A stretch of DNA of 64,000 nucleotides, taken from SZUA-320 sp963707875. GTDB taxonomy: Bacteria > Gemmatimonadota > Gemmatimonadetes > Gemmatimonadales > GWC2-71-9. This document shows positions 33,345 to 42,367 of this stretch, piece after piece (within the stretch, counting starts at the first letter, position 1; the number at the start of each line of letters is the position of its first letter). The notes beneath the pieces are model-generated. The model saw only the letters and a list, made by a program, of their open reading frames with translations. It ran no database searches and was not told where the DNA came from. Position numbers and translations under genes: made by a program. The stretch lies in the NCBI GenBank assembly GCA_963707875.1, contig CAVPRU010000001.1:1054001-1118000 (forward strand), in the 5' to 3' direction.

Positions 33345-33866
33345 ATGGGGCGGGTCCCGGCCCTCCGGTCCTGGATGAAGGGCTTGATGATCGTGAGCGC
33401 CGCGGCGTGCTCAGATCCCTCCGGTCCCCCGCCAGTTCGGTACCTCGTTTTCAACACGGCTGAACTCCGAGACTCCGCTGGTGCAACACTGCATGGGTGC
33501 ATGCTGACTGTCGGGTTCGAGGCCGTGTTCCCCCTCCCCGACTCCCTGGACGTTGAGGCAGCAGCGGGATCGATCCGCCGTTGGACAAATTACCCGGTAC
33601 CGGTGGTGCGGACGATTCCCCTGCCATCCGTCCGAATCGAACTCCGACCCGGACCCGACGCGGCTCGGCTGACCCTGATCGGCCCCGGTTGGACCGATTC
33701 TCTGGTGGCTCTTGGTGGCACGAGAGACGACCTCATCTACTTCGGCGACTGGACCTGTGACCAGCGCCTGCCTCTCGCTGACGACGCGGCGTTGCTCCTG
33801 GCAGGGTACCCGATGGATTTCCGGGCTAATGGACGCTGGAGCATCTATGGTCCCCGATTCGAATAG
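33345..33866 (+). CDS. lipoprotein, second of two paralogues
   Basis: The 173-residue protein has a short lipoprotein signal (MKGLMIVSAAAC). It shares its whole plan with the gene before it: CMLTVGFEAVFPLPDSLDVE, then IYFGDWTCDQRLPLADD and GYPMDFRANGRWSIYG. The pair clearly arose by tandem duplication followed by divergence. GAGGAG (33331-33336) lies 8 bases before the ATG and selects this start over an in-frame one 36 bases earlier. Function unknown. Confidence 0.8.
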   Translation: MGRVPALRSWMKGLMIVSAAACSDPSGPPPVRYLVFNTAELRDSAGATLHGCMLTVGFEAVFPLPDSLDVEAAAGSIRRWTNYPVPVVRTIPLPSVRIELRPGPDAARLTLIGPGWTDSLVALGGTRDDLIYFGDWTCDQRLPLADDAALLLAGYPMDFRANGRWSIYGPRFE

Positions 33867-33951
33867 CCCCAGGATGAGCTGGTAGCTACGCTCGACCGAT
33901 CGCAGGCAGGACCGGTCCACCAGCACCCCCTGATGGGCGGCAACCCCGTGA

Positions 33952-34119
33952 CGAAGGGATGTCCCCGCTATCGTGTGGGTCAGCCGGCAGGGGCCCTCCA
34001 AGGCAGGACTTGCCCCCTGGCCGTTTCCAGGATCCGGGGTGATCGGAGCCGACTGGTTCGAAGGGCACCTACTCGTCATTGACCTGCGGCGCGGGCAATT
34101 TGGGCTCTGGGCCGGATAA
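33952..34119 (+). pseudogene. possible C-terminal relic of a retropepsin-like aspartic protease
   Basis: In this frame the DNA reads DVPAIVWVSRQGPS, then GSGVIGADWFEGHLLVIDLR and RGQFGLWAG before a TAA stop. The (V/L)xGxDxLxxxxLVIDxxRGxxxLW pattern is that of the last strands of clan AA (retropepsin-like) proteases. There is no start codon and no N-terminal catalytic DTG. Most of the 306-base stretch between the lipoprotein genes and the next module is otherwise without recognisable content. The call is weak. Confidence 0.35.
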
Positions 34120-34172
34120 CCGTCGGGAGCTCTGATGCTGGCAGCCATCGATGCCGACTCCTAGATTGAGGC

Positions 34173-34397
34173 ATGAGCAAGCGCCCAGTCCGAGCCCGCG
34201 AGCGGCGAGCCGAATGGCCGGTCCGGATCTACCAGCTTGGTGAGGAGCCGCCCGAAAACCTGTCGGCCATCACGACAGCCGAAGAGCGGGTGGAGATGGT
34301 CCGGCTGCTCAGTTTGCGCATGTGGGAGCTCTCGGGACAGCCTCTCCCCAGCTACCCCAGAGCCGCGATGCCGGTCCGGGTGATCACCCCAGGATGA
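34173..34397 (+). CDS. small protein paired with a nucleotidyltransferase, putative antitoxin
   Basis: The 74-residue basic protein reads RIYQLGEEPPENLSAITTAE, then ERVEMVRLLSLRMWELSGQP and LPSYPRAAMPVRV. Similar small proteins with a TTAEER...RMW...G.PLP..R..MPVR pattern occur beside nucleotidyltransferase genes in other bacteria (from memory). The stop overlaps the start of the nucleotidyltransferase gene by 4 bases, as in toxin-antitoxin pairs. No classic DNA-binding motif is visible. The antitoxin role is inferred only from the pairing. Confidence 0.7.
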   Translation: MSKRPVRARERRAEWPVRIYQLGEEPPENLSAITTAEERVEMVRLLSLRMWELSGQPLPSYPRAAMPVRVITPG

Positions 34398-34867
34398 ACG
34401 ACGACTGGTTCGACGCCATGGTCGCCCTGCTGGATCATGGGGCGCGATTCCTCGTGGTCGGGGCCCACGCGATGGCGGTCTATGGCGTCCCCCGTGGCAC
34501 CCACGACCTGGACATGTGGGTGGAGCCGACGGCGGAAAACGCCGATCGGGTCTATCGGGCCCTGACCGAATTCGGAGCGCCGCTCACGGCACTCGGGATT
34601 ACCGCAGCGGATCTTGCCAGGCGCGATGCCGTCATCCAGCTTGGACTCCCGCCCAACCGCATCGACCTGCTGACCAGCCTGTCCGGCGTGCCGGACTTCG
34701 CCGCGGCGTGGGAGACCCGGTTCGAGTCGACGGTTCGGAATCGGGAGATTCCCTTCCTGAGCAAGGCGTGTCTGATCGACAACAAGCGAGCGGTCGGGCG
34801 GACCAAGGATCACGCCGATCTCGAGGCCCTGGGGGAAGCCCCAAGCCGACCTGCGGAATCCGACTGA
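34394..34867 (+). CDS. nucleotidyltransferase-fold protein (DUF6036-like), second copy in the window
   Basis: The 157-residue protein has the minimal nucleotidyltransferase core: ARFLVVGAHAMAVYGVP (about 17-33), then RGTHDLDMWVEPT with D-x-D and ENADRVYRAL, then NRIDLLTSL with a third Asp. It is homologous to the nucleotidyltransferase at 26.9-27.4 kb, with the same GAxAMxxxG and ENAxRVxxAL motifs. The partner gene is different, however: a 74-residue protein rather than an RHH protein. Start and stop are coupled (ATGA). A toxin or modifier role is inferred. Confidence 0.85.
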   Translation: MNDDWFDAMVALLDHGARFLVVGAHAMAVYGVPRGTHDLDMWVEPTAENADRVYRALTEFGAPLTALGITAADLARRDAVIQLGLPPNRIDLLTSLSGVPDFAAAWETRFESTVRNREIPFLSKACLIDNKRAVGRTKDHADLEALGEAPSRPAESD

Positions 34868-34954
34868 ACCCCCTCTCCCTCCGCCGCCGGACAGGCCTCC
34901 AGGTCATCGCATCTAAGTTGTTGTTAAATCAGAGTTTGCGAAGCCAGGTCCGGG

Positions 34955-34984
34955 TTGCGGCCGGGGGCCTTCCCCCACTAGATT
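34955..34984 (+). promoter_or_regulatory. possible sigma-70-like promoter of gyrA
   Basis: TTGCGG (34955-34960) and TAGATT (34979-34984) are spaced by 18 bases and lie 58 bases before the gyrA start. The spacer holds a GGGGG/CCCCC hairpin. The -10 is a fair match and the -35 is weaker. No ribosome binding site better than a weak purine stretch is visible. Confidence 0.4.
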
Positions 34985-35042
34985 TGAGCGTTCCGGCGGA
35001 CTCGATTTCCCGCCCCCTTTCCGGCCCCGATCCCGAGCTCGC

Positions 35043-37541
35043 ATGACCGCGCCCAACTCGCGTGAACGCATCCTGCCGCGCCCCATCGAGGACGAACTCA
35101 AGCAGTCGTTCATCAACTACTCGATGAGTGTCATCGTCTCGCGCGCCCTCCCGGACGTGCGCGACGGTCTGAAACCGGTGCACCGCCGGATTCTGTATGC
35201 GATGAACGAGCTGGGCCTCGGTCCCGGCCGGCCCCACAAGAAATCCGCCACCGTGGTCGGCGATGTGCTCGGCAAGTACCACCCCCACGGCGACTCCTCG
35301 GTCTACGAGGCCCTGGTCCGGATGGTCCAGGACTTCTCGCTCCGCTATCCGCTGGTCGACGGCCAGGGCAACTTCGGCTCGGTCGACGGCGACCGCGCGG
35401 CGGCCTACCGCTATACCGAAGCCAAGCTCACCCGAATCGCGATGGAGATGCTGGAGGACATCGACAAGAACACGGTCGATACCCAGCCCAACTTCGACGA
35501 CCGGCTCCAGGAACCGACCGTCCTTCCGTCCAAGATCCCGAACCTGCTGGTCAACGGTTCGAGCGGCATCGCGGTCGGGATGGCGACCAACATCCCGCCC
35601 CACAACCTCCGGGAGATCTGCGCCGCGGTGCAGCACCTGGCGGCCAACCCCGACGCCACCATTGACGACCTCACCCAGTTCGTCAAGGGTCCTGACTTCC
35701 CGACCGGCGGCTTCATCTACGGGCTGAACGGGATCAAGGAGGCGTACCAGACCGGCCGCGGCAAGGTGATCATGCGGGCCCGGGTCCAGATCGAGGAGAA
35801 GGAATCCACCGGCAAGGTGGCCCTGGTCGTCGTCGAACTCCCCTACCAGGTCAACAAGGCCCGGCTGGCCGAGCAGATCGTCGACCTGGTGGTGGCCAAG
35901 AAGGTGGAGGGAGTTTCCGCCGTCCGCGACGAGTCGGACCGGGACGGGATGCGGCTGGTGATCGAGCTCAAGCGCGATTCCATCCCCGAAGTCACCCTCA
36001 ATCAGCTCTACAAGCACACCCCGATGCAGTCGACCTTCGGGGTCATCAACCTGGCCCTGGTCAACGGCCGGCCCCAGGAGATGGGGCTCCGGGAGATGCT
36101 GGCCCACTTCATCGCCCACCGGCACGCGATCATCGTCCGGCGGTCGCAGTACGACCTCGACAACGCCCAGGCCCGGGAGCACATCCTGGAAGGGCTCAAG
36201 ATCGCGGTCGACAACATCGACGAAGTGATCAAGATCATCCGGGGATCGGCCACCACCGACGAAGCCGACGAACGGCTCCGGAAGAAGTTCAAGTTCTCCG
36301 AGAAGCAGAGCGAAGCGATCCTCAACATGCGGCTCGCCAAGCTCACCGGGCTGGAAATCGACAAGCTGGAGGCCGAGCTGGCCGAAGTCCGCGCCCTGAT
36401 CGCCGACCTCAAGGAGATCCTGGCCTCGAGCGTCCGGCGGACCGGCATCCTGATCGATGAGATGAAGGAGATCGCCAGGACCTACGGCGACGACCGGCGG
36501 ACCGAGATCATCCCCGACCAGGCCGACTTCGAGATCGAGGACCTGATCGCCGAGGAGGACATGGTGATCACCATTTCCCGGTCGGGCTACATCAAGCGGA
36601 TTCCGGTCTCCACCTACCGGCGCCAGCGCCGGGGAGGCCGCGGCCTGATGGGAGCCACCGCCAAAGAGGACGACTGGATCGAGCATCTGTTCATCGCCAG
36701 CACCCACGACTACGTGATGTTCTTCAGCAACACCGGTCAGGTGTACTGGCTCAAGGTCCACGCGATTCCGCAAGGCGGCCGGGCCGCCCGCGGCAAGCCG
36801 GTGGTGCAGTGCATCAGCATCTCCAACGAAGAGCGGATCGCCGCCCTGGTCCCGGTCCGGACCTTCGGCGATGACCAGTGGCTGATGTTCGCCACCCGCA
36901 ACGGGACCATCAAGAAGACGGTACTTTCGGCCTACGGGAACGTCCGGACCACCGGGATCAATGCCATCAACATCGTCGAGGGCGATGAGCTGATCGACGT
37001 TCAGGTGACCGACGGGAACAACGATGTGGTGCTTGCCACCCGCCTGGGCCAGAGCATCCGGTTCCACGAGAGCGACGCCCGGGAGATGGGCCGGGCCACC
37101 GCAGGGGTCAAGGGGATCGACCTCAGGGACGATGACGCCCTGATCGGGATGGTGGTGGTCCGGCGCGACTCGCCCCTGCTGGTGGTCTCTGACAAAGGCT
37201 ATGGCAAGCGGACCGAGCTCGGGGAGTACCGGATTCAGAAGCGGGGCGGCAAGGGGATCATCACCTTCAACTGCACCAGCAAGACCGGCAACTGCATCGC
37301 CCTCAAGGAAGTGATCCCCGAGGACGAGTTGATGCTGATCACCCGGGCCGGGGTGCTGATCCGGGTGCCGGTGGCCGGGATCAGCATCATCGGCCGCAAT
37401 ACCCAGGGGGTCCGGGTCATGCACCTGGATGAGGGCGACCTGGTAGTGGACGTGGCCCGGGTGGTCAAGGAGGATGACGAGGGCACCGAGGACCCAACCG
37501 GGGACGAGGCGCCTGAGAGCCCCGCCGAGGCTTCCAGCTAG
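35043..37541 (+). CDS. gyrA: DNA gyrase subunit A
   Basis: The 832-residue protein is complete and of normal length. GyrA supplies the DNA-breaking tyrosine of gyrase, which introduces negative supercoils. The winged-helix region reads LPDVRDGLKPVHRRILYAM, then KSATVVGDVLGKYHPHGDSS. The catalytic tyrosine is Y124, in AAAYRYTEAKL. The quinolone-determining region has S85 where E. coli has S83, and E89 where E. coli has D87; the Glu is common in other phyla. The C-terminal beta-pinwheel begins after about residue 500 and carries the GyrA box QRRGGRG, needed for DNA wrapping. The end is acidic (EDDEGTEDPTGDEAPESPAE). gyrB is not in the window. The following gene starts 1 base after the stop. Confidence 0.98.
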   Translation: MTAPNSRERILPRPIEDELKQSFINYSMSVIVSRALPDVRDGLKPVHRRILYAMNELGLGPGRPHKKSATVVGDVLGKYHPHGDSSVYEALVRMVQDFSLRYPLVDGQGNFGSVDGDRAAAYRYTEAKLTRIAMEMLEDIDKNTVDTQPNFDDRLQEPTVLPSKIPNLLVNGSSGIAVGMATNIPPHNLREICAAVQHLAANPDATIDDLTQFVKGPDFPTGGFIYGLNGIKEAYQTGRGKVIMRARVQIEEKESTGKVALVVVELPYQVNKARLAEQIVDLVVAKKVEGVSAVRDESDRDGMRLVIELKRDSIPEVTLNQLYKHTPMQSTFGVINLALVNGRPQEMGLREMLAHFIAHRHAIIVRRSQYDLDNAQAREHILEGLKIAVDNIDEVIKIIRGSATTDEADERLRKKFKFSEKQSEAILNMRLAKLTGLEIDKLEAELAEVRALIADLKEILASSVRRTGILIDEMKEIARTYGDDRRTEIIPDQADFEIEDLIAEEDMVITISRSGYIKRIPVSTYRRQRRGGRGLMGATAKEDDWIEHLFIASTHDYVMFFSNTGQVYWLKVHAIPQGGRAARGKPVVQCISISNEERIAALVPVRTFGDDQWLMFATRNGTIKKTVLSAYGNVRTTGINAINIVEGDELIDVQVTDGNNDVVLATRLGQSIRFHESDAREMGRATAGVKGIDLRDDDALIGMVVVRRDSPLLVVSDKGYGKRTELGEYRIQKRGGKGIITFNCTSKTGNCIALKEVIPEDELMLITRAGVLIRVPVAGISIIGRNTQGVRVMHLDEGDLVVDVARVVKEDDEGTEDPTGDEAPESPAEASS

Positions 37542-37542
37542 G

Positions 37543-38511
37543 GTGACCACGCCAGCCTGGGAGTACCCCACTGTGGCGGAACTCCGGGCCGCCGCCGACC
37601 ACCTCCGCGCGGTGGCCCCAGCTACCCCGCTGGTCGAGTGTACTCCGCTCTCCCGGCTGACCGGAATGCCGGTCTGGCTCAAGTGCGAGCAGTTCCAGCC
37701 GATTGGCGCCTTCAAGGTGCGGGGCGCCTGGACCGCGGTCGGACAGCTCTCCGAGGAGGCCCGGTCCCGGGGGATCGTTACCCACTCCAGTGGCAACCAC
37801 GGACAGGCGGTGGCCTTCTCCGCCAGGCAGCTCGGCCTCAGGGCCGTCATCGTGATGCCGGAGACCGCCCCACTGGTCAAGGTGAACGCGGTCCGCGGTT
37901 ATGGAGCCGAGGTGGTCTTCGTGCCACCGGTGGCCACCGCCCGGTCGGCCAAGGCCGATGAACTGGCCGAAACCGAGGGTCTCACCCTGGTCCCTCCCTA
38001 TGACGACCGCAACGTCATTCTGGGCCAAGCCACCTGCGGACTGGAAATTCTGGACGCGAACCCCGAGATTGGCACCATCCTGACGCCGATAGGTGGGGGC
38101 GGTCTGCTGGCCGGAACCGCCTGCGCGGTCTCCGCCCTCCGTCCGACGGTGCGGCTGGCCGGCGTGGAGCCAACCGGGGCCCCCAAGCTGTCCGCCGCGC
38201 TGGCGGCGGGTGCCCCGACCCCGATCGCCGAGGCCCGCAGCATCGCCGACGGCCTGCTCCCGCTGTCGGTCGGCCGGCTGACCTGGCGGTACATTGCTCC
38301 GGTGGTCCACGAAGCGGTTTCGGTAACCGACGAGGAGATCGGGACGGCGATGAAGCTCCTGTTCTGGGAATGCGGTCTTCGGGTGGAGCCCTCCGGCGCG
38401 GTCCCGGTCGCCGCCCTGCAGGCCGGCAAGTTCCGGCCGACCTCGCCAACGGCCCTGGTGCTGACGGGTGGCAACGTCGATCCCGCCCGGTTCCACGAAC
38501 TGGTCGGCTAG
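37543..38511 (+). CDS. PLP-dependent threonine/serine dehydratase family protein
   Basis: The 322-residue protein belongs to fold-type II PLP enzymes. The cofactor lysine is K58 in FQPIGAFKVRGA; the phosphate-side loop is SSGNHGQA, and the glycine loop is PIGGGGLLAG. Length and motifs fit the short catabolic threonine dehydratase/serine racemase group, with no C-terminal ACT domain, so feedback control by isoleucine is not expected. Substrate is not decided by sequence alone. Translation starts at a GTG directly after gyrA; the next gene starts at its stop. Longer in-frame starts would overlap gyrA. Confidence 0.92.
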   Translation: MTTPAWEYPTVAELRAAADHLRAVAPATPLVECTPLSRLTGMPVWLKCEQFQPIGAFKVRGAWTAVGQLSEEARSRGIVTHSSGNHGQAVAFSARQLGLRAVIVMPETAPLVKVNAVRGYGAEVVFVPPVATARSAKADELAETEGLTLVPPYDDRNVILGQATCGLEILDANPEIGTILTPIGGGGLLAGTACAVSALRPTVRLAGVEPTGAPKLSAALAAGAPTPIAEARSIADGLLPLSVGRLTWRYIAPVVHEAVSVTDEEIGTAMKLLFWECGLRVEPSGAVPVAALQAGKFRPTSPTALVLTGGNVDPARFHELVG

Positions 38512-39939
38512 ATGCCCTCCTCCGCCCGGATTCTGTTTGCCCACGATGACCCGGCCTTCGGCAGGACCCTGACCTGGATCCTGAACGAACACGACTACCA
38601 GGTTACCTCCACCCCCACCGACGAATCGCTGTTCGGGCCGCTCGACACCGAAGCCTGGGACCTGCTGGTGCTGGAAACCAGCGGTGGCGACGCCGGCCTC
38701 GGGCTGGTGAAGCGCATCAAGGAAGACGAGCGTCACGCGGACCTCCCGATCCTGCTGCTCTCCCCGCTTGAGCCCGAGGAGGGGTCGATCACCGCGCTCG
38801 GCCTGGGCGCCTCCGATGTCCTCTCTCCCCCGTTCCGGGCTCGGGAGATCCTGGCCAGGATCAAGGCCCACCTCCGGGCCGGGCGAGCGCTCAATCGGGC
38901 CCGAGCCGAGGCCCGGTCCCGGTCGGAGATGGTGGGGATCCTGCGGGAGATCGCCACCTCGCTCACCCCGGAGGAGATCTTCATGATTCTGGTGCGCCGG
39001 GTTGCCCAGGGGCTGGGCATCTCCCGGTGCTCGATCCTGCTCGCCGGCCCCGACTCGGGGACCGCTACGGTGGTCGCCGCGTTCGAGAATCCGGTGTTGC
39101 GCAACCTCCGGATCGAGCTGTCCCGCTATCCCGAGATCCAGCGGGCGATCGAGACCTCCAGTGTAGTGCTCTGCGAGTCGGTCGACTCGGATCCGCTCTA
39201 TGCCGCGACCCGGAACATCTGGAGGGACGAAGGCCAGAAGGTGGAGACCACCTCCGCGCTGGCCCTTCCGTTCACCATCAAGGGGGAACAGGTGGGGGTG
39301 TTCTTCCTCCGGACCAGCGGTGAGGACACCATCCTGACGGAGCTCGACCTCCAGTTTGCCGACCAGGTGATCCGTTCGGCGGTGAGTTCGATCGAGAAGG
39401 CCTACGAGATGGAGGAGGCGGTGGCGGACCATCGCCACCTGCGGCTGATGGCCGAGAGCGACCCGCTGACGGGGTTGAACAACCGGCGGGCCCTGGAACA
39501 GCGACTGGAGCGGGAGATGGAACAGGCGGCCAGGTACCAGACGGTCCTGAGCTGCCTGATGATCGACGTCGACAACTTCAAGGAGACCAATGACCGGCAC
39601 GGCCACCAGGTCGGGGACCGGGTGCTGACACAGCTGGCCGACCTGTTGCGGCGGGAACAGCGGGCGATCGACGTGGTGGCCCGCTACGGGGGTGAGGAGT
39701 TCTGCGTGCTGCTGCCCCTCACCGGCAGCGGGGGCGCCCGGATTCTGGCCGACCGGATCCTCCGACGGGTGGCCGCCGAACGGCTCGGCGATCCGGACCA
39801 TCAGGTCAGTGTGACGGTGAGCGTCGGAATCGCCACCTTCCCGGACGACCGGATCACCGATGGAACCACACTGCTCGATCTGGCCGACGAGAACATGCGC
39901 AAGGCCAAGACCGATGGGAAGAACCGCTATCGCGAGTAA
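38512..39939 (+). CDS. diguanylate cyclase: degenerate receiver, GAF and GGDEF
   Basis: The 475-residue protein has three modules. An N-terminal receiver-like domain (1-125) keeps an acidic pair (H11-D12-D13) but has E55 where the phosphoacceptor Asp belongs, and P106 in place of the conserved lysine before PF; it is probably not phosphorylated. A GAF-like domain follows (about 155-300). The C-terminal GGDEF domain reads SDPLTGLNNRRALEQRL and YGGEEF, with an I-site RAID five residues before GGEEF, so c-di-GMP synthesis with product inhibition is expected. No EAL domain is present. It begins immediately after the dehydratase gene. The GAF ligand is unknown. Confidence 0.93.
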   Translation: MPSSARILFAHDDPAFGRTLTWILNEHDYQVTSTPTDESLFGPLDTEAWDLLVLETSGGDAGLGLVKRIKEDERHADLPILLLSPLEPEEGSITALGLGASDVLSPPFRAREILARIKAHLRAGRALNRARAEARSRSEMVGILREIATSLTPEEIFMILVRRVAQGLGISRCSILLAGPDSGTATVVAAFENPVLRNLRIELSRYPEIQRAIETSSVVLCESVDSDPLYAATRNIWRDEGQKVETTSALALPFTIKGEQVGVFFLRTSGEDTILTELDLQFADQVIRSAVSSIEKAYEMEEAVADHRHLRLMAESDPLTGLNNRRALEQRLEREMEQAARYQTVLSCLMIDVDNFKETNDRHGHQVGDRVLTQLADLLRREQRAIDVVARYGGEEFCVLLPLTGSGGARILADRILRRVAAERLGDPDHQVSVTVSVGIATFPDDRITDGTTLLDLADENMRKAKTDGKNRYRE

Positions 39940-39966
39940 CCGCTCCGCTCTCTCTGCAGGAACCCC

Positions 39967-41541
39967 ATGATCCTCGCCACTCTGCTCGCTCTGACCGCGC
40001 AGGACCCCCTCGCGGTTCGGCCCGATTCGGTCCATCCCCGTCACGACGCGCTCCACTATGACGTCGGTCTCCGGCTGCCGGAGACCGGCACCGCCATCGC
40101 GGCCGTGGTTGCGATCACGTGGCGGCTGACTACCGCCGAACCGATCCGGGTGGATCTCGACACGGCCTTCACCATCCAGGCGGTGTCGCTGGACGGCGCC
40201 CAGGCCGAGTGGAGCCGCCAGGGGCTTCAGCTCTACATCGGTCATCATCGAGCCCCGGGCGACACCGCGGTACTGGTCATCAGCTACTCCGGGTCGCCCG
40301 CCGACGGCCTGGTGATCCGGGACGGCACCACCGGTCGGACCTACTTTGCCGACAACTGGCCTGACCGGGCCCGGAAGTGGCTTGCCGCGCAGGATCACCC
40401 CGCCGACAAGGCGACCGTGTCGTGGCGGGTGATCGCTCCCCTCGGGCTCACGGTCGTGGCCAACGGCATCCGGACCGGGGTGGACACCACGGAGTACGGT
40501 GCCCGCTGGAGTTTCGAGATGCCGGAGCCGACCCCGGTCCACACCATGGTGGTGGGCGCGGCGCGGCTGGCGGTGACCAAACTCGCTCCGGCGACCTGTG
40601 CCGTCCGCTGCGTACCGGTGAGTGTCCTGGCCTACCCGGCCGATTCCGCCTGGGCGGTGGAGGGCCCCTTTCGGCGGGCCAGCGAAATGGTCGACTTCTT
40701 CAGCGAGACGTTCGGGCCGTTCCCCTATGGGGAGCTCCGCCATGTGGAGACCTCCACCATCTTTGGGGGGATGGAGAACTCGACCGCGATCTTCTATGAC
40801 GAGCGGGGCTGGAGCGCCCACCGGCTGAGCGAGGGCACCGTGGTCCACGAGACCGCCCACCAGTGGTTCGGGGACGCGGTCAGCCAGAGTGACTGGCACC
40901 ACCTCTGGCTGTCGGAGGGCTTTGCCAGCTACAGCGGGGCGCTCTGGGCGGAACACACCCGGGGCGCCGAGGGACTCCGGGAGATGATGCGGCAGACGGC
41001 ACGGCTGATTCAACGGACGCCGGTCCGCGACCGCCCGATCATCGACCCGGAGGAGTCGCGGCTGATGTCCCTCCTCAACGCCAACAACTACCAGAAGGGA
41101 AGCTGGGTGCTGCACTCGCTGCGAGGGCTGGTCGGCGATACCGCGTTCTTCGCGGGAATCCAGGCGTACTACGCCGCCCACCGCCACGGCACCGCCCTGT
41201 CCCGGGACTTCGCCAACAGCATGGAGGCCGCGAGCGGAACCTCCCTCGACTGGTACTTCCGCCAGGCGCTGACGCAACCCGGCTACCCCGTTCTGGATGT
41301 GACCAGCCGTCCGGTCGCTGGCGGGCTCGAGGTGCGCATCCTCCAGGTTCAGGAGTCCGCTTGGGGCAGCTTCCGGATTCCCGGGCTCCAGCTCAGGATC
41401 AACGGCGCCTTCCACCGGATCGACCTCGACGGCCGGGATGTGACGCGGGTGTTCCCCGTGGACCGGGCGGACAGCGCGACGGTTGAGGTCGATCCGTTCA
41501 GTTGGTGGCTGCTCGATGTCCGGGTCGCGGCCGGACGGTGA
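39967..41541 (+). CDS. M1-family zinc metallopeptidase, secreted
   Basis: The 524-residue protein has the M1 aminopeptidase hallmarks: the exopeptidase motif GGMEN at about residue 267, and zinc ligands HETAHQ (HExxH, about 297) with WLSEGFASY providing the third glutamate 18 residues on. The N-terminal beta-domain is present, and the C-terminal helical domain is short, as in small bacterial M1 enzymes. A hydrophobic N-terminus (MILATLLALTAQ) is a short signal peptide, so the enzyme acts in the periplasm or outside. Likely role: removing N-terminal residues from peptides for nutrition. It overlaps the following lipoprotein gene by 4 bases. Confidence 0.95.
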   Translation: MILATLLALTAQDPLAVRPDSVHPRHDALHYDVGLRLPETGTAIAAVVAITWRLTTAEPIRVDLDTAFTIQAVSLDGAQAEWSRQGLQLYIGHHRAPGDTAVLVISYSGSPADGLVIRDGTTGRTYFADNWPDRARKWLAAQDHPADKATVSWRVIAPLGLTVVANGIRTGVDTTEYGARWSFEMPEPTPVHTMVVGAARLAVTKLAPATCAVRCVPVSVLAYPADSAWAVEGPFRRASEMVDFFSETFGPFPYGELRHVETSTIFGGMENSTAIFYDERGWSAHRLSEGTVVHETAHQWFGDAVSQSDWHHLWLSEGFASYSGALWAEHTRGAEGLREMMRQTARLIQRTPVRDRPIIDPEESRLMSLLNANNYQKGSWVLHSLRGLVGDTAFFAGIQAYYAAHRHGTALSRDFANSMEAASGTSLDWYFRQALTQPGYPVLDVTSRPVAGGLEVRILQVQESAWGSFRIPGLQLRINGAFHRIDLDGRDVTRVFPVDRADSATVEVDPFSWWLLDVRVAAGR

Positions 41542-42347
41542 CCGTGGCCTCCCTCGGTCGGCGGCGTTGGAACCTCGGTCGGTGGCGGAGGCAGCCCCGG
41601 GCCGCGGTCGTTGCGGGATTCGTCCTTGCCCTGGGCGGGTGCCGCCTCTCCCCGCTCAGCAACAAGATTTCGGTCGGCCAGGAGCCATTCGTGGTGCTGG
41701 TCGGCCAGGGCCAGGGCGATCAGACCGACCTGTTTGCCGGATCAGCCGGCGGCGGGGAGATGTTCCAGCTCACCTATACCCGCGACCGGGAACGCTCCCC
41801 GATGCTGGATCCGACCGGGGCGCAGCTGGCCTTTCTGCGGGAGGACCCGCAGGGCGCGGTCTGGCTGGTGGTGATGAATCTGCTGAACACGGCGGAGCGG
41901 GAGACGACCGTACCCACCGATGCCGCTTCGGTCGAGCGAGTGGCCTGGAGCCACGACGGCACCCGGCTCTATCTCCGCACCGGAGCGGGGCTCTTCAGCA
42001 CCGCGGCTCCACCGGCTCGGCTCACCCTGGCGCGACTCATCGACGGCTCGACCGAGGCCGGGGCAGCCGACAGCGCGCTCAGCATCCTGCTGGGTGACCC
42101 ACCCTTTGCGGTGGTGGTCCGCTGTCCCGATGGGGGGCTTTGTGCCCGCTCCGGAAATGAGGACACCCCGCTGACCATGGACGGTCGCGACCCACTGCGC
42201 TGGACCGGCGACTCGGTGGCGTACCTGGTCGATCAACGGGTGGTGGTGCGGCCGCTGGGCCCCGGACGCTCTCGTGAGCTCGAGTGGTCCGGGATGCCCA
42301 CCGGGATCCGGGAGCCCACCCACTTCCAGCCCGGCCCCAAGCCGTGA
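41538..42347 (+). CDS. TolB-like beta-propeller lipoprotein
   Basis: The 269-residue protein carries a lipoprotein signal (AAVVAGFVLALGGC, Cys about 37). The mature part has repeats of WD/TolB-propeller type: RSPMLDPTGAQLAFLREDPQ, then RVAWSHDGTRLYLRT. Only about three or four blades fit this length. The GTG start overlaps the M1 peptidase stop; a GTG 6 bases later is also possible. It may bind peptides or partner with the peptidase, but that is inference. Confidence 0.78.
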   Translation: MTVASLGRRRWNLGRWRRQPRAAVVAGFVLALGGCRLSPLSNKISVGQEPFVVLVGQGQGDQTDLFAGSAGGGEMFQLTYTRDRERSPMLDPTGAQLAFLREDPQGAVWLVVMNLLNTAERETTVPTDAASVERVAWSHDGTRLYLRTGAGLFSTAAPPARLTLARLIDGSTEAGAADSALSILLGDPPFAVVVRCPDGGLCARSGNEDTPLTMDGRDPLRWTGDSVAYLVDQRVVVRPLGPGRSRELEWSGMPTGIREPTHFQPGPKP

Positions 42348-42367
42348 TCCCGAGAGCCCGACCGGAC

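Noticed and set aside
34929..37880. A 983-codon frame antisense to gyrA
   Set aside because: It is the complement of a conserved housekeeping gene and has no recognisable domain.
37465..41415. A 1316-codon frame antisense to four genes
   Set aside because: It spans the dehydratase, cyclase and M1 peptidase genes, which have clear motifs; a long antisense frame is expected in GC-rich DNA.
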